Part shown: piece after piece, positions 48,584-56,510 of the stretch | Position numbering within the stretch: position 1 is the stretch's first letter | Layout of the letters: every line of letters starts with the position of its first letter | NCBI RefSeq assembly: GCF_004137255.1 | Contig: NZ_SDWT01000001.1 | Span: forward strand, 2,790,001 to 2,854,000 | Source: Nocardioides oleivorans | GTDB taxonomy: Bacteria > Actinomycetota > Actinomycetes > Propionibacteriales > Nocardioidaceae | Length of the DNA: 64,000 bases | Direction: 5' to 3' | Position numbers and translations under genes: made by a program | Notes under the pieces: model-generated | The model's input: only the letters and a program-made list of their open reading frames with translations | Told to the model about the DNA's origin: nothing | Databases searched by the model: none

Positions 48584-50100
48584 TGAGCGACGTCACCCGC
48601 AGAACCGCTGCCGCGCTGGCCGCCGACCTCGCCGCCGGCACCGTCACCTCGGTCGAGCTGACCGAGGCCCACCTCGACCGCATCGCTGCGGTCGACACCG
48701 ATGTCCACGCGTTCCTCCACGTCGACCGCGAGGGCGCCCTCGCGGACGCCGCCGAGTCGGACGCCCGGCGTGCCCGCGGCGAGGCACGCGGCGTCCTCGA
48801 CGGCGTACCGATCGCGGTGAAGGACGTGCTCGCCACCCGCGGCCTGCCGACCACCTGCGGCTCGAAGATCCTCGAGGGCTGGGTCCCGCCCTACGACGCC
48901 ACCGTCGTGACGCGGCTGCGCGAGGCCGGCCTGCCGATCCTCGGCAAGACCAACATGGACGAGTTCGCGATGGGCTCCTCCACCGAGCACTCCGCCTACG
49001 GCCCGACCCACAACCCGTGGGACCTCGACCGGATCCCCGGCGGCTCCGGCGGCGGCTCGGCCGCGGCGGTCGCGGCCTTCGAGGCCCCGCTCGCCATCGG
49101 CACCGACACCGGCGGCTCGATCCGCCAGCCCGGCGCCGTCACCGGCACGGTCGGCGTGAAGCCGACCTACGGCGGCGTGTCGCGCTACGGCCTCGTCGCC
49201 CTGGCCAACAGCCTCGACCAGGCCGGCCCGGTCACCCGCACCGTCCTCGACGCCGCGATGCTCCACGACGTCATCGGCGGGCACGACCCGCGCGACTCGA
49301 CGTCGATCCAGCAGGAGTGGCCCTCGTTCACCGAGGCCGCGACCGTCGGCGCCACCGGGGACATGACCGGCGTGAAGGTCGGCGTGATCACCGAGCTGGC
49401 CGGCGACGGCTGGCAGCCCGGTGTGATGGCACGCTTCCAGGACTCGATCGACCTGCTCGTGCAGGCCGGTGCCGAGGTCGTCGAGGTCTCGTGCCCGTCC
49501 TTCGTGCACGCGCTCGCCGCCTACTACCTGATCCTCCCGGCCGAGGCCTCCAGCAACCTCGCGAAGTTCGACGCCATGCGCTACGGCCTGCGGGTCACGC
49601 CCGAGGGCAGCCCGAGCGCCGAGGACGTCATGCGCGCCACCCGCGACGCCGGCTTCGGTGACGAGGTCAAGCGCCGCATCATCCTCGGCACCTACGCCCT
49701 CTCCAGCGGCTACTACGAGGCCTACTACGGCCAGGCGCAGAAGATCCGCACGCTGATCAGCCGCGACTTCGACGCCGCCTTCGGCCGGGTCGACGTGCTC
49801 GTCTCGCCCACGGCGCCGACGACGGCGTTCAAGCTGGGGGAGAAGCTCGACGACCCGATCGCGATGTACCTCAACGACCTCGCCACCATCCCCGCCAACC
49901 TCGCGGGCGTCCCGGGCATCTCGGTGCCCAACGGGCTCGCCGACGAGGACGGGCTGCCCAGTGGCCTGCAGGTGCTCGCGCCGGCGCTCGCCGACGACCG
50001 CGTCTACCGCGTCGGTGCCGCGCTCGAGGCGCTGCACGAGAAGGAGTGGGGCGGCCCGCTGCTCCAGAAGGCACCTGCCCTGGAAGGAGCGACCCGATGA
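48583..50100 (+). CDS. gatA: Asp-tRNA(Asn)/Glu-tRNA(Gln) amidotransferase subunit A
   Basis: 505 residues. The amidase-signature triad is intact: K80 (PIAVKDVL), cis-Ser S155 in [13 protein letters not shown] and nucleophile S179 in [12 protein letters not shown]. It hydrolyses glutamine and channels ammonia to GatB. Second gene of gatCAB; overlaps gatB by 4 bases. Confidence 0.97.
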   Translation: MSDVTRRTAAALAADLAAGTVTSVELTEAHLDRIAAVDTDVHAFLHVDREGALADAAESDARRARGEARGVLDGVPIAVKDVLATRGLPTTCGSKILEGWVPPYDATVVTRLREAGLPILGKTNMDEFAMGSSTEHSAYGPTHNPWDLDRIPGGSGGGSAAAVAAFEAPLAIGTDTGGSIRQPGAVTGTVGVKPTYGGVSRYGLVALANSLDQAGPVTRTVLDAAMLHDVIGGHDPRDSTSIQQEWPSFTEAATVGATGDMTGVKVGVITELAGDGWQPGVMARFQDSIDLLVQAGAEVVEVSCPSFVHALAAYYLILPAEASSNLAKFDAMRYGLRVTPEGSPSAEDVMRATRDAGFGDEVKRRIILGTYALSSGYYEAYYGQAQKIRTLISRDFDAAFGRVDVLVSPTAPTTAFKLGEKLDDPIAMYLNDLATIPANLAGVPGISVPNGLADEDGLPSGLQVLAPALADDRVYRVGAALEALHEKEWGGPLLQKAPALEGATR

Positions 50101-51614
50101 GCACCACCACCGACGCGCTGATGGCGTACGACGACGTGCTGGCGGCCTTCGACCCCGCCCTCGGCCTCGAGGTCCACGTCGAGCTGAACACCGCCTCGAA
50201 GATGTTCTGCGGCTGTCCCGCGACCTTCGGCGGCGAGCCCAACGCCGGCACCTGCCCCACCTGCCTCGGCCTGCCCGGCGCGATGCCGGTCGTCAACGGC
50301 AAGGCGGTCGAGTCGGCCATCCGCATCGGCCTCGCGCTCAACTGCGACATCGCCGAGTGGTGCCGCTTCGCCCGGAAGAACTACTTCTACCCGGACATGC
50401 CGAAGAACTTCCAGACGTCGCAGTACGACGAGCCGATCGCCTTCGACGGCTACATGGACGTCACCGTGCCGGTCGAGGGTGGCGGCGACGAGGTCTTCCG
50501 CGTCGAGATCGAGCGCGCGCACATGGAGGAGGACACCGGCAAGTCGCTGCACGTCGGCGGTGCCACCGGGCGCATCCACGGAGCCGACTACTCGCTGGTC
50601 GACTACAACCGTGCCGGCATCCCGCTCATCGAGATCGTCACCCGCCCGATCCTCGGCGCGGGGGAGCGGGCACCCGAGGTCGCCAAGGCGTACGTCTCCC
50701 AGCTGCGCGAGCTGATCGTCGCGCTGGGCGTCTCCGAGGCGCGGATGGACCAGGGCAACCTGCGCGCCGACGTGAACCTCTCGCTCGCGCCGAAGGGCAG
50801 CGGCGTGCTCGGCACCCGCACCGAGACCAAGAACGTCAACTCGTTCCGCTCGGTCGAGCGGGCCGTGCGCTACGAGATGCAGCGGCACGCGGTGATCCTG
50901 AGCGACGGCGGCTCGATCCTCCAGGAGACCCGCCACTGGCACGAGGACACCGGGATCACCACGAGCGGTCGTGAGAAGTCCGACGCCGAGGACTACCGTT
51001 ACTTCCCCGAGCCCGACCTGGTGCCCGTCGCGCCGAGCCGCGAGTGGGTCGAGGAGCTGCGCGGCACGCTGCCGGAGAACCCGACCGTGCGCCGTGCGCG
51101 GCTCCAGGCCGAGTGGGGCTTCAGCGACATGGAGATGCGCGACACCATCGGCGCCGGCGCACTCGGCCTGGTCATCGAGACCATCGCCGAGGGCGCCGCC
51201 CCGCAGGCCGCCCGCAAGTGGTGGCTCGGCGAGCTCGCCCGGCGCAGCAACGAGGACGGCGTCGACCTCGTCGACCTGCCGATCACCCCCGCCGACGTGG
51301 CGCGGATCCAGGCGCTCGTCGACGACAAGACGGTCAACGACAAGCTCGCCCGCCAGGTCTTCGAGGGCGTCCTCGCCGGCGAGGGCACCCCGGACGAGGT
51401 CGTCGCGAGCCGCGGCCTCGCCGTCGTCTCCGACGACGGCGCCCTCGGTGCCGCCGTCGACAACGCCATCGCGGCCAACCCCGACGTCGCCGACAAGATC
51501 CGCGAGGGCAAGGTCGCGGCCGCCGGTGCGCTCATCGGTGCGGTGATGAAGGAGATGCGCGGACAGGCCGACGCCGGTCGGGTGCGGGAGCTGATCCTCG
51601 AGAAGCTGGCCTGA
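50097..51614 (+). CDS. gatB: Asp-tRNA(Asn)/Glu-tRNA(Gln) amidotransferase subunit B
   Basis: 505 residues. GatB catalytic domain opens with [16 protein letters not shown] and the Zn Cys set ([24 protein letters not shown]), contains the kinase-like [14 protein letters not shown], and ends in the helical YqeY-like tail ([22 protein letters not shown]) that touches tRNA. It activates the misacylated carboxylate and amidates it. ATG at 50097 follows GGAAGGAG and overlaps the gatA stop (ATGA). A 5-copy 11-base repeat starts at its stop codon. Confidence 0.97.
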   Translation: MSTTTDALMAYDDVLAAFDPALGLEVHVELNTASKMFCGCPATFGGEPNAGTCPTCLGLPGAMPVVNGKAVESAIRIGLALNCDIAEWCRFARKNYFYPDMPKNFQTSQYDEPIAFDGYMDVTVPVEGGGDEVFRVEIERAHMEEDTGKSLHVGGATGRIHGADYSLVDYNRAGIPLIEIVTRPILGAGERAPEVAKAYVSQLRELIVALGVSEARMDQGNLRADVNLSLAPKGSGVLGTRTETKNVNSFRSVERAVRYEMQRHAVILSDGGSILQETRHWHEDTGITTSGREKSDAEDYRYFPEPDLVPVAPSREWVEELRGTLPENPTVRRARLQAEWGFSDMEMRDTIGAGALGLVIETIAEGAAPQAARKWWLGELARRSNEDGVDLVDLPITPADVARIQALVDDKTVNDKLARQVFEGVLAGEGTPDEVVASRGLAVVSDDGALGAAVDNAIAANPDVADKIREGKVAAAGALIGAVMKEMRGQADAGRVRELILEKLA

Positions 51615-51667
51615 TCCCGGCCCGATCCCGGCCTGATACCGGCCCGATCCCGGCCTGATCCCAGGCA
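51613..51667 (+). repeat. Five-copy 11-base tandem repeat after gatB
   Basis: Units 51613-51623, 51624-51634, 51635-51645, 51646-51656 and 51657-51667 follow the pattern GATCCCGGCC(C/T); the third and fifth are diverged. The first unit begins within the gatB stop codon. The last C/T base alternates, giving a 22-base higher order. Confidence 0.85.
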
Positions 51668-51821
51668 TGACTTTGGGCTGATGCGGGGGCGACTTTGGTG
51701 GTCCAGACAACTTGTTAGTGTCGTGGCGAGTCCCACTGGTCACATCACCCACTCAAAGTCCGCACCTCATGGGGAGGGCGCGACCCTCGTGGTCGCGTGC
51801 CCTGCGGGCCGAAAGGAAGTC
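51668..51821 (+). promoter_or_regulatory. Promoter and structured leader of the first toroid gene
   Basis: A possible -10 (TAGTGT) lies near 51716-51721. The leader that follows has a perfect 7-bp hairpin (51779-51785 with 51791-51797, loop of 5) just before the ribosome binding site GAAAGGAAG, plus an ACTTTG/CAAAGT inverted pair further up. It lacks the B12 box and the conserved core seen at 53383, so it is not a recognisable cobalamin riboswitch. Confidence 0.35.
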
Positions 51822-53234
51822 ATGCACCATCGCATTCGCCCACTCCGCCTCACCGCGGTCACCCTGACCGCAGGAGCGCTGTCTGCCGGGCTGCTGGTCG
51901 CCCCGTCGGCCTCCGCCGACCCGTCGCCGGCGCTCACGTCCGCCAAGGCCGCCGTGGCCGGCACCGACAGCACGCCGTCCACGATCGCCGCCGAGTGGAT
52001 CGCCGGAGAGCTCAGCAACGGCCTGATGGTCTCCTCGTCCGGTCCGGACTTCGGCCTCACGATCGACACCGGGATGGCGCTGTCGACGGTCGCCAGCCAG
52101 GGCGGCACCGTCACCGCCATCAACAACTCCCTCGAGCCGCGGATCGCCGAGTACGTCGGTGACGGGACCAAGGAGTCCTACGCCGGTGCGCTGGCCAAGT
52201 CGGCCACGTTCGCCCGGACCGCCAAGAAGAACCCGACCAGCTACGGCGGGATCAACCTGATCACCCGGCTCGAGGAGCGCACCGCCAACGTCCCGGCCGA
52301 CCCCGCCGCCGAGCCGCAGGCCGCTGCCATCGCCGGCCGGATCTTCGACAAGTCGGAGTTCGGCAACTACGCCAACGTCGTGGGCCAGTCCTACGCCGTG
52401 CGCGCGCTGACGCTGGCCGGCTCCGCCGAGGCCGGCGCCGCCCGCGACTTCCTGCTCAAGCAGCAGTGCGCCTCGGGCGCCTTCCGCCTCAACTTCGACA
52501 AGGCGGACGTGCCCAGCCAGTCGTGCACCGAGGGCGTGGCGGGCAGCACCGCCGACCCCGACGCCACGGCGCTGGCCGTGATCAACCTCGTCGAGTCGGG
52601 CGACAAGTCCGCGGCCGTCGTGGGTGCGCTGGCCAAGGCCGGCACCTGGCTCGCGGCGCGCCAGCGCAACAGCGGTGCCATCCGCAGCGCCGGAGACGGC
52701 GCCCAGATCAACACCAACTCGACGGCCATCGGTGGCTACGCCCTGGGCCTGCTGAAGAACCGCGACGCGGCCCTCAAGGCCGCGCTGTGGGTGCGCAAGA
52801 ACCAGCCCGTCGACAAGTACAAGTGCCGTACGGCGCTGACCAAGGACACCGGCGCCGTCGCCTTCCGCAGGGACCGCGTGACGGGGGCCACCACCACCGG
52901 CATCCCCGCCGCCGCGCGCGACGAGTGGCGCCGTGCCACCTCGCAGGCCATCCTCGGTCTCCAGTTCGCCCCGGCGAGCAAGGACAAGCTGCGCATCGTC
53001 TCGGTGCGCAAGCAGGCCCGCGCCGGTGAGCGCGTCCAGTTCCAGGTGTACGGCCTCGCCCCGAGCGAGAGCGCGTGCATGCAGGTCAAGGGCGACTTCC
53101 TGCGCGTCAAGGGCAAGAAGACCGGCGACAAGATCGTGCGCAAGCTGCAGCTGCCGACCGGGAACCAGCGTCGCGTGGGCCTCATCAAGACCTCGGACGA
53201 CGAGGCACGTACGTCGCTGCGCGTGCGCAACTGA
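51822..53234 (+). CDS. Secreted alpha/alpha-toroid protein, paralogue of the riboswitch-controlled one
   Basis: 470 residues. A Sec signal peptide (about 1-32, ending SASA) is followed by a prenyltransferase/squalene-oxidase-like alpha/alpha-toroid region (about 45-385) with helical repeat marks such as SYAGALAKSATFA, NYANVVGQSYAVRAL and DATALAVINLVES. A conserved Cys pair, C216 (FLLKQQC) and C235, is likely disulfide-bonded. A beta/Ig-like domain closes the protein (about 390-470, VQFQVYGLAPSESACMQV). No catalytic motif seen. It shares architecture and many positions with the protein at 53552, so a common ligand is likely. A terminator and the riboswitch separate the two genes. Confidence 0.82.
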   Translation: MHHRIRPLRLTAVTLTAGALSAGLLVAPSASADPSPALTSAKAAVAGTDSTPSTIAAEWIAGELSNGLMVSSSGPDFGLTIDTGMALSTVASQGGTVTAINNSLEPRIAEYVGDGTKESYAGALAKSATFARTAKKNPTSYGGINLITRLEERTANVPADPAAEPQAAAIAGRIFDKSEFGNYANVVGQSYAVRALTLAGSAEAGAARDFLLKQQCASGAFRLNFDKADVPSQSCTEGVAGSTADPDATALAVINLVESGDKSAAVVGALAKAGTWLAARQRNSGAIRSAGDGAQINTNSTAIGGYALGLLKNRDAALKAALWVRKNQPVDKYKCRTALTKDTGAVAFRRDRVTGATTTGIPAAARDEWRRATSQAILGLQFAPASKDKLRIVSVRKQARAGERVQFQVYGLAPSESACMQVKGDFLRVKGKKTGDKIVRKLQLPTGNQRRVGLIKTSDDEARTSLRVRN

Positions 53235-53271
53235 CCCACGGGTCACACCCGCAACAGCTCCACCGAACGAC

Positions 53272-53306
53272 CTTCGGCCCGGCGTCCTCGTGGCGTCGGG
53301 CCGAAG
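53272..53306 (+). terminator. Terminator between the two toroid genes
   Basis: Perfect 10-bp stem CTTCGGCCCG / CGGGCCGAAG around a 15-base loop, 37 bases after the first toroid gene's stop codon. It makes the riboswitch-led operon a separate transcription unit. Confidence 0.7.
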
Positions 53307-53334
53307 TGCGTCCGGGCGATCCTCGGCGTTACGC

Positions 53335-53470
53335 TTCGCCGGTCGCGCCCACCCGGGCCGGCACCGCACACACGCCCGAGCAGGGGAAAGCCGGTCCGAC
53401 TCCGGCGCTGACCCGCAACCGTGGGCACGGGAGGGATCCCGTGCAAGCCGGAACACCCGACTCGACGCGT
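53335..53470 (+). ncRNA. Cobalamin (B12) riboswitch
   Basis: The conserved core is visible: GGGGAAAGCCGGT (from 53383) with pairing CCGG at 53403, then the GCTGACCCGCAACCGTG block (53407-53423), a hairpin GCACGGGA/TCCCGTGC (53425-53444), and the B12 box AGCCGGAACACC (about 53446-53457). These are diagnostic for adenosylcobalamin-type riboswitches of actinobacteria. The outer ends (P1) are uncertain. It controls the toroid - DUF4430 - ECF operon, which argues strongly for a corrinoid role. Confidence 0.9.
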
Positions 53471-53520
53471 ACTGAACACCATCGCTGTCGAGGATCGCAG
53501 CGAGGCGGACGGCTTGCCGG

Positions 53521-53547
53521 CTTCCTTGCTGCCCCAGCGAGGGAAGG
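53521..53547 (+). promoter_or_regulatory. Shine-Dalgarno-masking hairpin of the riboswitch
   Basis: CTTCC-TTGCTG (53521-53531) pairs with CAGCGA-(G)-GGAAG (53535-53546) with one bulge, one wobble and a 3-base loop. The 3' arm contains the ribosome binding site AGGGAAGG, 4 bases before the ATG at 53552. This is the expected OFF structure of a translational riboswitch. Confidence 0.7.
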
Positions 53548-53551
53548 CACC

Positions 53552-55441
53552 ATGAAGCTCACCCCCTCCAGCAGGTCATTCTCGGGTCTCGCGCTGGCCG
53601 TCACCGCCACGGTGCTCGTCCAGCCCCTCCTCTCGGCTCCGGCCGGCGCCGCCCAGGTGCCGTCCGCCGGTGACCGCGCCACCACGGCCGGTGCCGCGTG
53701 GCTGAAGTCCCAGCTCACCAACGGCATCCTCCACAACGCCGAGTACGACTACGACGACCTCGGCCTCACGGCCGACATCGCCTTCGCCCTCGACGCCGTC
53801 GGCGGGCAGGCCGCCGCCGTGACGCAGGTCGTCGACGCGATCGAGCCGAAGGCAGAGGCCTGGGTGGGCGGCTTCACGCCCGGCCGGGTGTATGCCGGCA
53901 GCCTGGCCAAGCTCGTCAGCGTCGTCCAGGTCGCCGACCAGGACCCGAGGTCGTACAACGGCACCGACCAGGTCGCCCGTCTCGAGGGCCTCGTCGCCTC
54001 GGCGGCACCGCTGACCGGTCGCCTCCAGGACGCCGGCGTGGTGGCCGGCGACCCCTTCGACGCCGACTACGTCGCGGTCGTCGGGCAGTCGTTCGCCGCG
54101 CGCGCCCTCACCGACGCCGGATCCGCCCGCGCCGCGGCGGCCACGTCGTTCCTCCTCGACCAGCAGTGCGACGCCGGCTTCTTCCGGGAGAAGCTGACGG
54201 CCGACAAGACCGCCGCCGAGCAGGGCTGCGTGTCCGGCACCGACGTCGGCAACGTCGACGCGACCGCCTTCGCCGTGATCAACATCCTCGAGACGCCCGA
54301 TGCGCCTGCAGCGGCAAGGGGTGCGGCCTACGTCGCCGCGAGCTGGCTGACGTCGCAGCAGGCGGCCGACGGCTCGTTCAGCGCCGGTTCGCTCGGCACC
54401 AACGCCAACACGACCGGCCTGGCCGGCTGGGCGCTCGCCGAGGCCGGGCAGGACGGTGCCGCGTCGAAGGCCGCCGCCTGGCTGCGTGGTTCCCAGGTCG
54501 CCGCGCTGGCGCCCTGCACCTCGACCCTGTCGGCCGACAACGGCGCCGTCACCTACACCCCGGCGGACCTCACCGCCGCGCGCGCGGCGGGCTCCTTCTC
54601 GATCCCCGCGCGCGAGGTCACGCGCCGCGCGAGCGCCCAGGCCCTCCCGGTCCTGGCCCACGTCCCCGCGGGCGCCGGCGCACTCGGGGTCACGGCACCG
54701 GCATCGGCCGTGCAGGGCACGTCGGTCACCGTCACGGTGAACGGCCTCGGCGCAGGCGAGCCGGCGTGCGTGACCCTGGGGTCGGAGTCCAGGGCGGTCA
54801 CCGGCACGGGCGCCGGCGTCGACGCCTCCTTCACGCTCCCCGCGACACCGGGTGACCGCACCATCAGCGTCACCACGCTCGGTGCCGCGCCCACCACCCG
54901 CACCCTGTCGGTGCAGGGCCCGCCCTCCGCCGCGCGCGGCTCGGTCAGGGGCGTCCGCCTCGAGGGCCCGTCGGGCTTCCGCGAGGCGGGCAGCACCGCC
55001 GCCCTCACGGTCGTCGGCGCCGCCCCGGGCGCGCAGTACGTCCTCCGCGGCCCGGGCATCGACGCCACCGTCGTCACCGGCTCCGACGGGGTGCTGACGC
55101 GACTGGTGGCCCTGCCGAACCAGACCGCGACCGCGCAGTACGTCCTCTTCGGCGTCGACGGCCAGATCGCCGACGACACCCGGGTGCTCGGCGAGAAGAC
55201 CTTCAAGGTCGCCGTGCTCAAGGCCGACGGGCCGCGCACGCGTGTGCTGGTGCGCGGCATGGAGCCGGGCGAGAAGGTGAAGATCGTGGTCGCGGGCGAC
55301 ACCCTCGCCAAGGGCCGCGCCAACGACAAGGGCCGCTTCGTCGCCCGCGTCGCGCTGCCCACCGACAAGGCGAAGGTCCGTCTGCGAGCCGTCGGCCAGT
55401 TCCCGGCCCTGCGCTCGGGAAGCACGACCGTCACGCGATGA
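53552..55441 (+). CDS. Secreted alpha/alpha-toroid protein, candidate corrinoid binder
   Basis: 629 residues. Signal peptide (about 1-33, ending PAGAA); toroid region (about 42-365) of prenyltransferase/squalene-oxidase-like helical repeats (TAGAAWLKSQLTNG, VYAGSLAKLVSV, VGQSFAARALTDAG, DATAFAVINIL, NTTGLAGWALAEAG); conserved Cys pair C206 (FLLDQQC) and C226; then two or three Ig-like beta domains (about 380-629). The toroid lacks the DxDD or similar catalytic acids of cyclases, so binding is likelier than catalysis. Animal intrinsic factor and transcobalamin have the same toroid fold for B12. The leader riboswitch and the downstream ECF genes support corrinoid capture, which remains inference. 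Overlaps the DUF4430 gene (ATGA). Confidence 0.83.
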   Translation: MKLTPSSRSFSGLALAVTATVLVQPLLSAPAGAAQVPSAGDRATTAGAAWLKSQLTNGILHNAEYDYDDLGLTADIAFALDAVGGQAAAVTQVVDAIEPKAEAWVGGFTPGRVYAGSLAKLVSVVQVADQDPRSYNGTDQVARLEGLVASAAPLTGRLQDAGVVAGDPFDADYVAVVGQSFAARALTDAGSARAAAATSFLLDQQCDAGFFREKLTADKTAAEQGCVSGTDVGNVDATAFAVINILETPDAPAAARGAAYVAASWLTSQQAADGSFSAGSLGTNANTTGLAGWALAEAGQDGAASKAAAWLRGSQVAALAPCTSTLSADNGAVTYTPADLTAARAAGSFSIPAREVTRRASAQALPVLAHVPAGAGALGVTAPASAVQGTSVTVTVNGLGAGEPACVTLGSESRAVTGTGAGVDASFTLPATPGDRTISVTTLGAAPTTRTLSVQGPPSAARGSVRGVRLEGPSGFREAGSTAALTVVGAAPGAQYVLRGPGIDATVVTGSDGVLTRLVALPNQTATAQYVLFGVDGQIADDTRVLGEKTFKVAVLKADGPRTRVLVRGMEPGEKVKIVVAGDTLAKGRANDKGRFVARVALPTDKAKVRLRAVGQFPALRSGSTTVTR

Positions 55442-56505
55442 CCACCGTCGCCCTGCGCCGGGTGCTCGGCGCGCTCGCCCTCCTGGTGGCCGGTCCGGGG
55501 TTCGCCCTCGGCCCGGCCCCGTCGGCGAGCGCGGCCACCTGCACGTCCTCGGGTGGGGTCAGCGTCGTCGTCGACTTCCGCGAGCTCGGCGGGGGCGTGA
55601 TCACCGGGTGCGCCGCCGACGGGGGAGGGAAGAGCGCCGCAGCGATCTTCCAGTCCGTGGGCATCACCCTCACCTACGCCCAGCAGTCGCCCGGCTTCGT
55701 GTGCCGGGTCAACGGCGCTCCGGCTGCGGACCCGTGCCGGAACACCTCGCCCGCCAACGCCACCTGGGGGCTCTGGTGGTCCGACGGCACGAAGGCCGCC
55801 TGGACGTACTCGCCGTACGGCGTCGGCGCCCTGACCGTGCCCGACGGCGGGTCGGTCGGCTGGTCCTGGCAGCAGGACCGCCCGTCGGGTGGCGCCGTAC
55901 CCCCCGGCGCGGCCCCTCCCGTCAACCCGGCCAGCCCCACGGCCTCGCCGAGCGCGTCGCCGACCGCGACCCCGACCGGCGGCTCGGGTGCCTCGGGTGG
56001 CTCGGGTGGTTCGGGGTCGCCGACCGCCAGCCCGACCTCCCCGGGTGGCGGGAACGGCGGCTCGGGCGGCAAGGGCGGCAAGGGCGGATCCGGGTCGACG
56101 CCGTCGCCGTCGGCGACGCCGTCCGCCTCGCCCACGGGATCGCCCTCCGGGTCCCCGTCGGGAACGCCCTCGGCCTCGGGGTCGCCGTCCGAGAGCCCGT
56201 CCGGGAGCCCCTCGGAGTCGCCGCTTGCCAGTGAGTCTCCAGGAGACTCACGGACCAGCGCGGGTGCCGACGATCCCTCCGATGACCCGTCCCTGGGCAG
56301 TGAGTCTCCTGGAGACTCACGGACCAGCGCGGGCTCCGCGCCGTCCGACCTCGCCCCTGAGTCTCCTGGAGACTCAACGGCGAGCGGCGCCTCGACCGAC
56401 GAGCCCGGACGGGTCCCGGCAGCCGTCACCTGGGGAGTCGTCGCCCTGCTCGCGCTCGCGATCGTGGCCAGCGCGCTGGTCGCACGACGACGACGCGGAG
56501 CCTGA
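55438..56505 (+). CDS. Stalked, membrane-anchored DUF4430 (transcobalamin-like beta domain) protein
   Basis: 355 residues. Signal peptide (1-32); DUF4430 domain (about 35-145) with SVVVDF, GFVCRVNG, WGLWWSDG, WTYSPYGVG and GGSVGWSW, and four Cys (35, 58, 89, 100); a Pro/Ser/Thr/Gly stalk (146-325); one C-terminal membrane helix (328-349) and a short RRRRGA tail, with no LPxTG sortase signal. DUF4430 resembles the C-terminal beta domain of intrinsic factor/transcobalamin. It is presumably held outside the membrane beside the ECF importer. The stalk contains three in-frame copies of a palindromic repeat, encoding ESPGDS at 266-271, 289-294 and 308-313. Confidence 0.85.
   Translation: MTTVALRRVLGALALLVAGPGFALGPAPSASAATCTSSGGVSVVVDFRELGGGVITGCAADGGGKSAAAIFQSVGITLTYAQQSPGFVCRVNGAPAADPCRNTSPANATWGLWWSDGTKAAWTYSPYGVGALTVPDGGSVGWSWQQDRPSGGAVPPGAAPPVNPASPTASPSASPTATPTGGSGASGGSGGSGSPTASPTSPGGGNGGSGGKGGKGGSGSTPSPSATPSASPTGSPSGSPSGTPSASGSPSESPSGSPSESPLASESPGDSRTSAGADDPSDDPSLGSESPGDSRTSAGSAPSDLAPESPGDSTASGASTDEPGRVPAAVTWGVVALLALAIVASALVARRRRGA
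56231..56251. repeat. Palindromic repeat, copy 1 (in DUF4430 stalk)
   Basis: Ten-base arms GTGAGTCTCC and GGAGACTCAC around a central A. The 3' flank GGACCAGCGCGGG is shared with copy 2. Confidence 0.9.
56300..56320. repeat. Palindromic repeat, copy 2 (in DUF4430 stalk)
   Basis: Same arms with central T (the reverse orientation of copy 1). The 5' flank CTGGGCA matches, in reverse complement, the flank of copy 4 at 61761. The encoded peptide is again ESPGDS. Confidence 0.9.
56358..56376. repeat. Palindromic repeat, copy 3 (in DUF4430 stalk)
   Basis: TGAGTCTCCTGGAGACTCA; the outermost pair of the 21-base form is lost (C and A instead of G and C). Encodes ESPGDS in the same frame. Confidence 0.88.
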
Positions 56506-56510
56506 CCCGC

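Noticed and set aside
51668-51821. Possible second B12 riboswitch before the first toroid gene
   Set aside because: Contains CCCACTGG and a 7-bp hairpin but no B12 box and no GGGAA...CCCGCAAC core, so it was recorded only as a structured leader.
53552-55441. Terpene cyclase or prenyltransferase enzyme
   Set aside because: The helical repeats resemble that fold, but no DxDD, DCTAE-like or other catalytic acidic motif is visible, and the protein is secreted behind a B12 riboswitch.
56231-56376. CRISPR array
   Set aside because: Three palindromes with spacing of 48 and 37 bases lie in frame inside a gene. There are no cas genes, the spacers are low-complexity stalk sequence, and a fourth copy lies 5 kb away.
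55438-56505. LPxTG cell-wall sorting signal in the DUF4430 protein
   Set aside because: The C-terminus has a membrane helix and Arg tail, but the preceding sequence (DEPGRVPAA) is not LPxTG or a clear variant.
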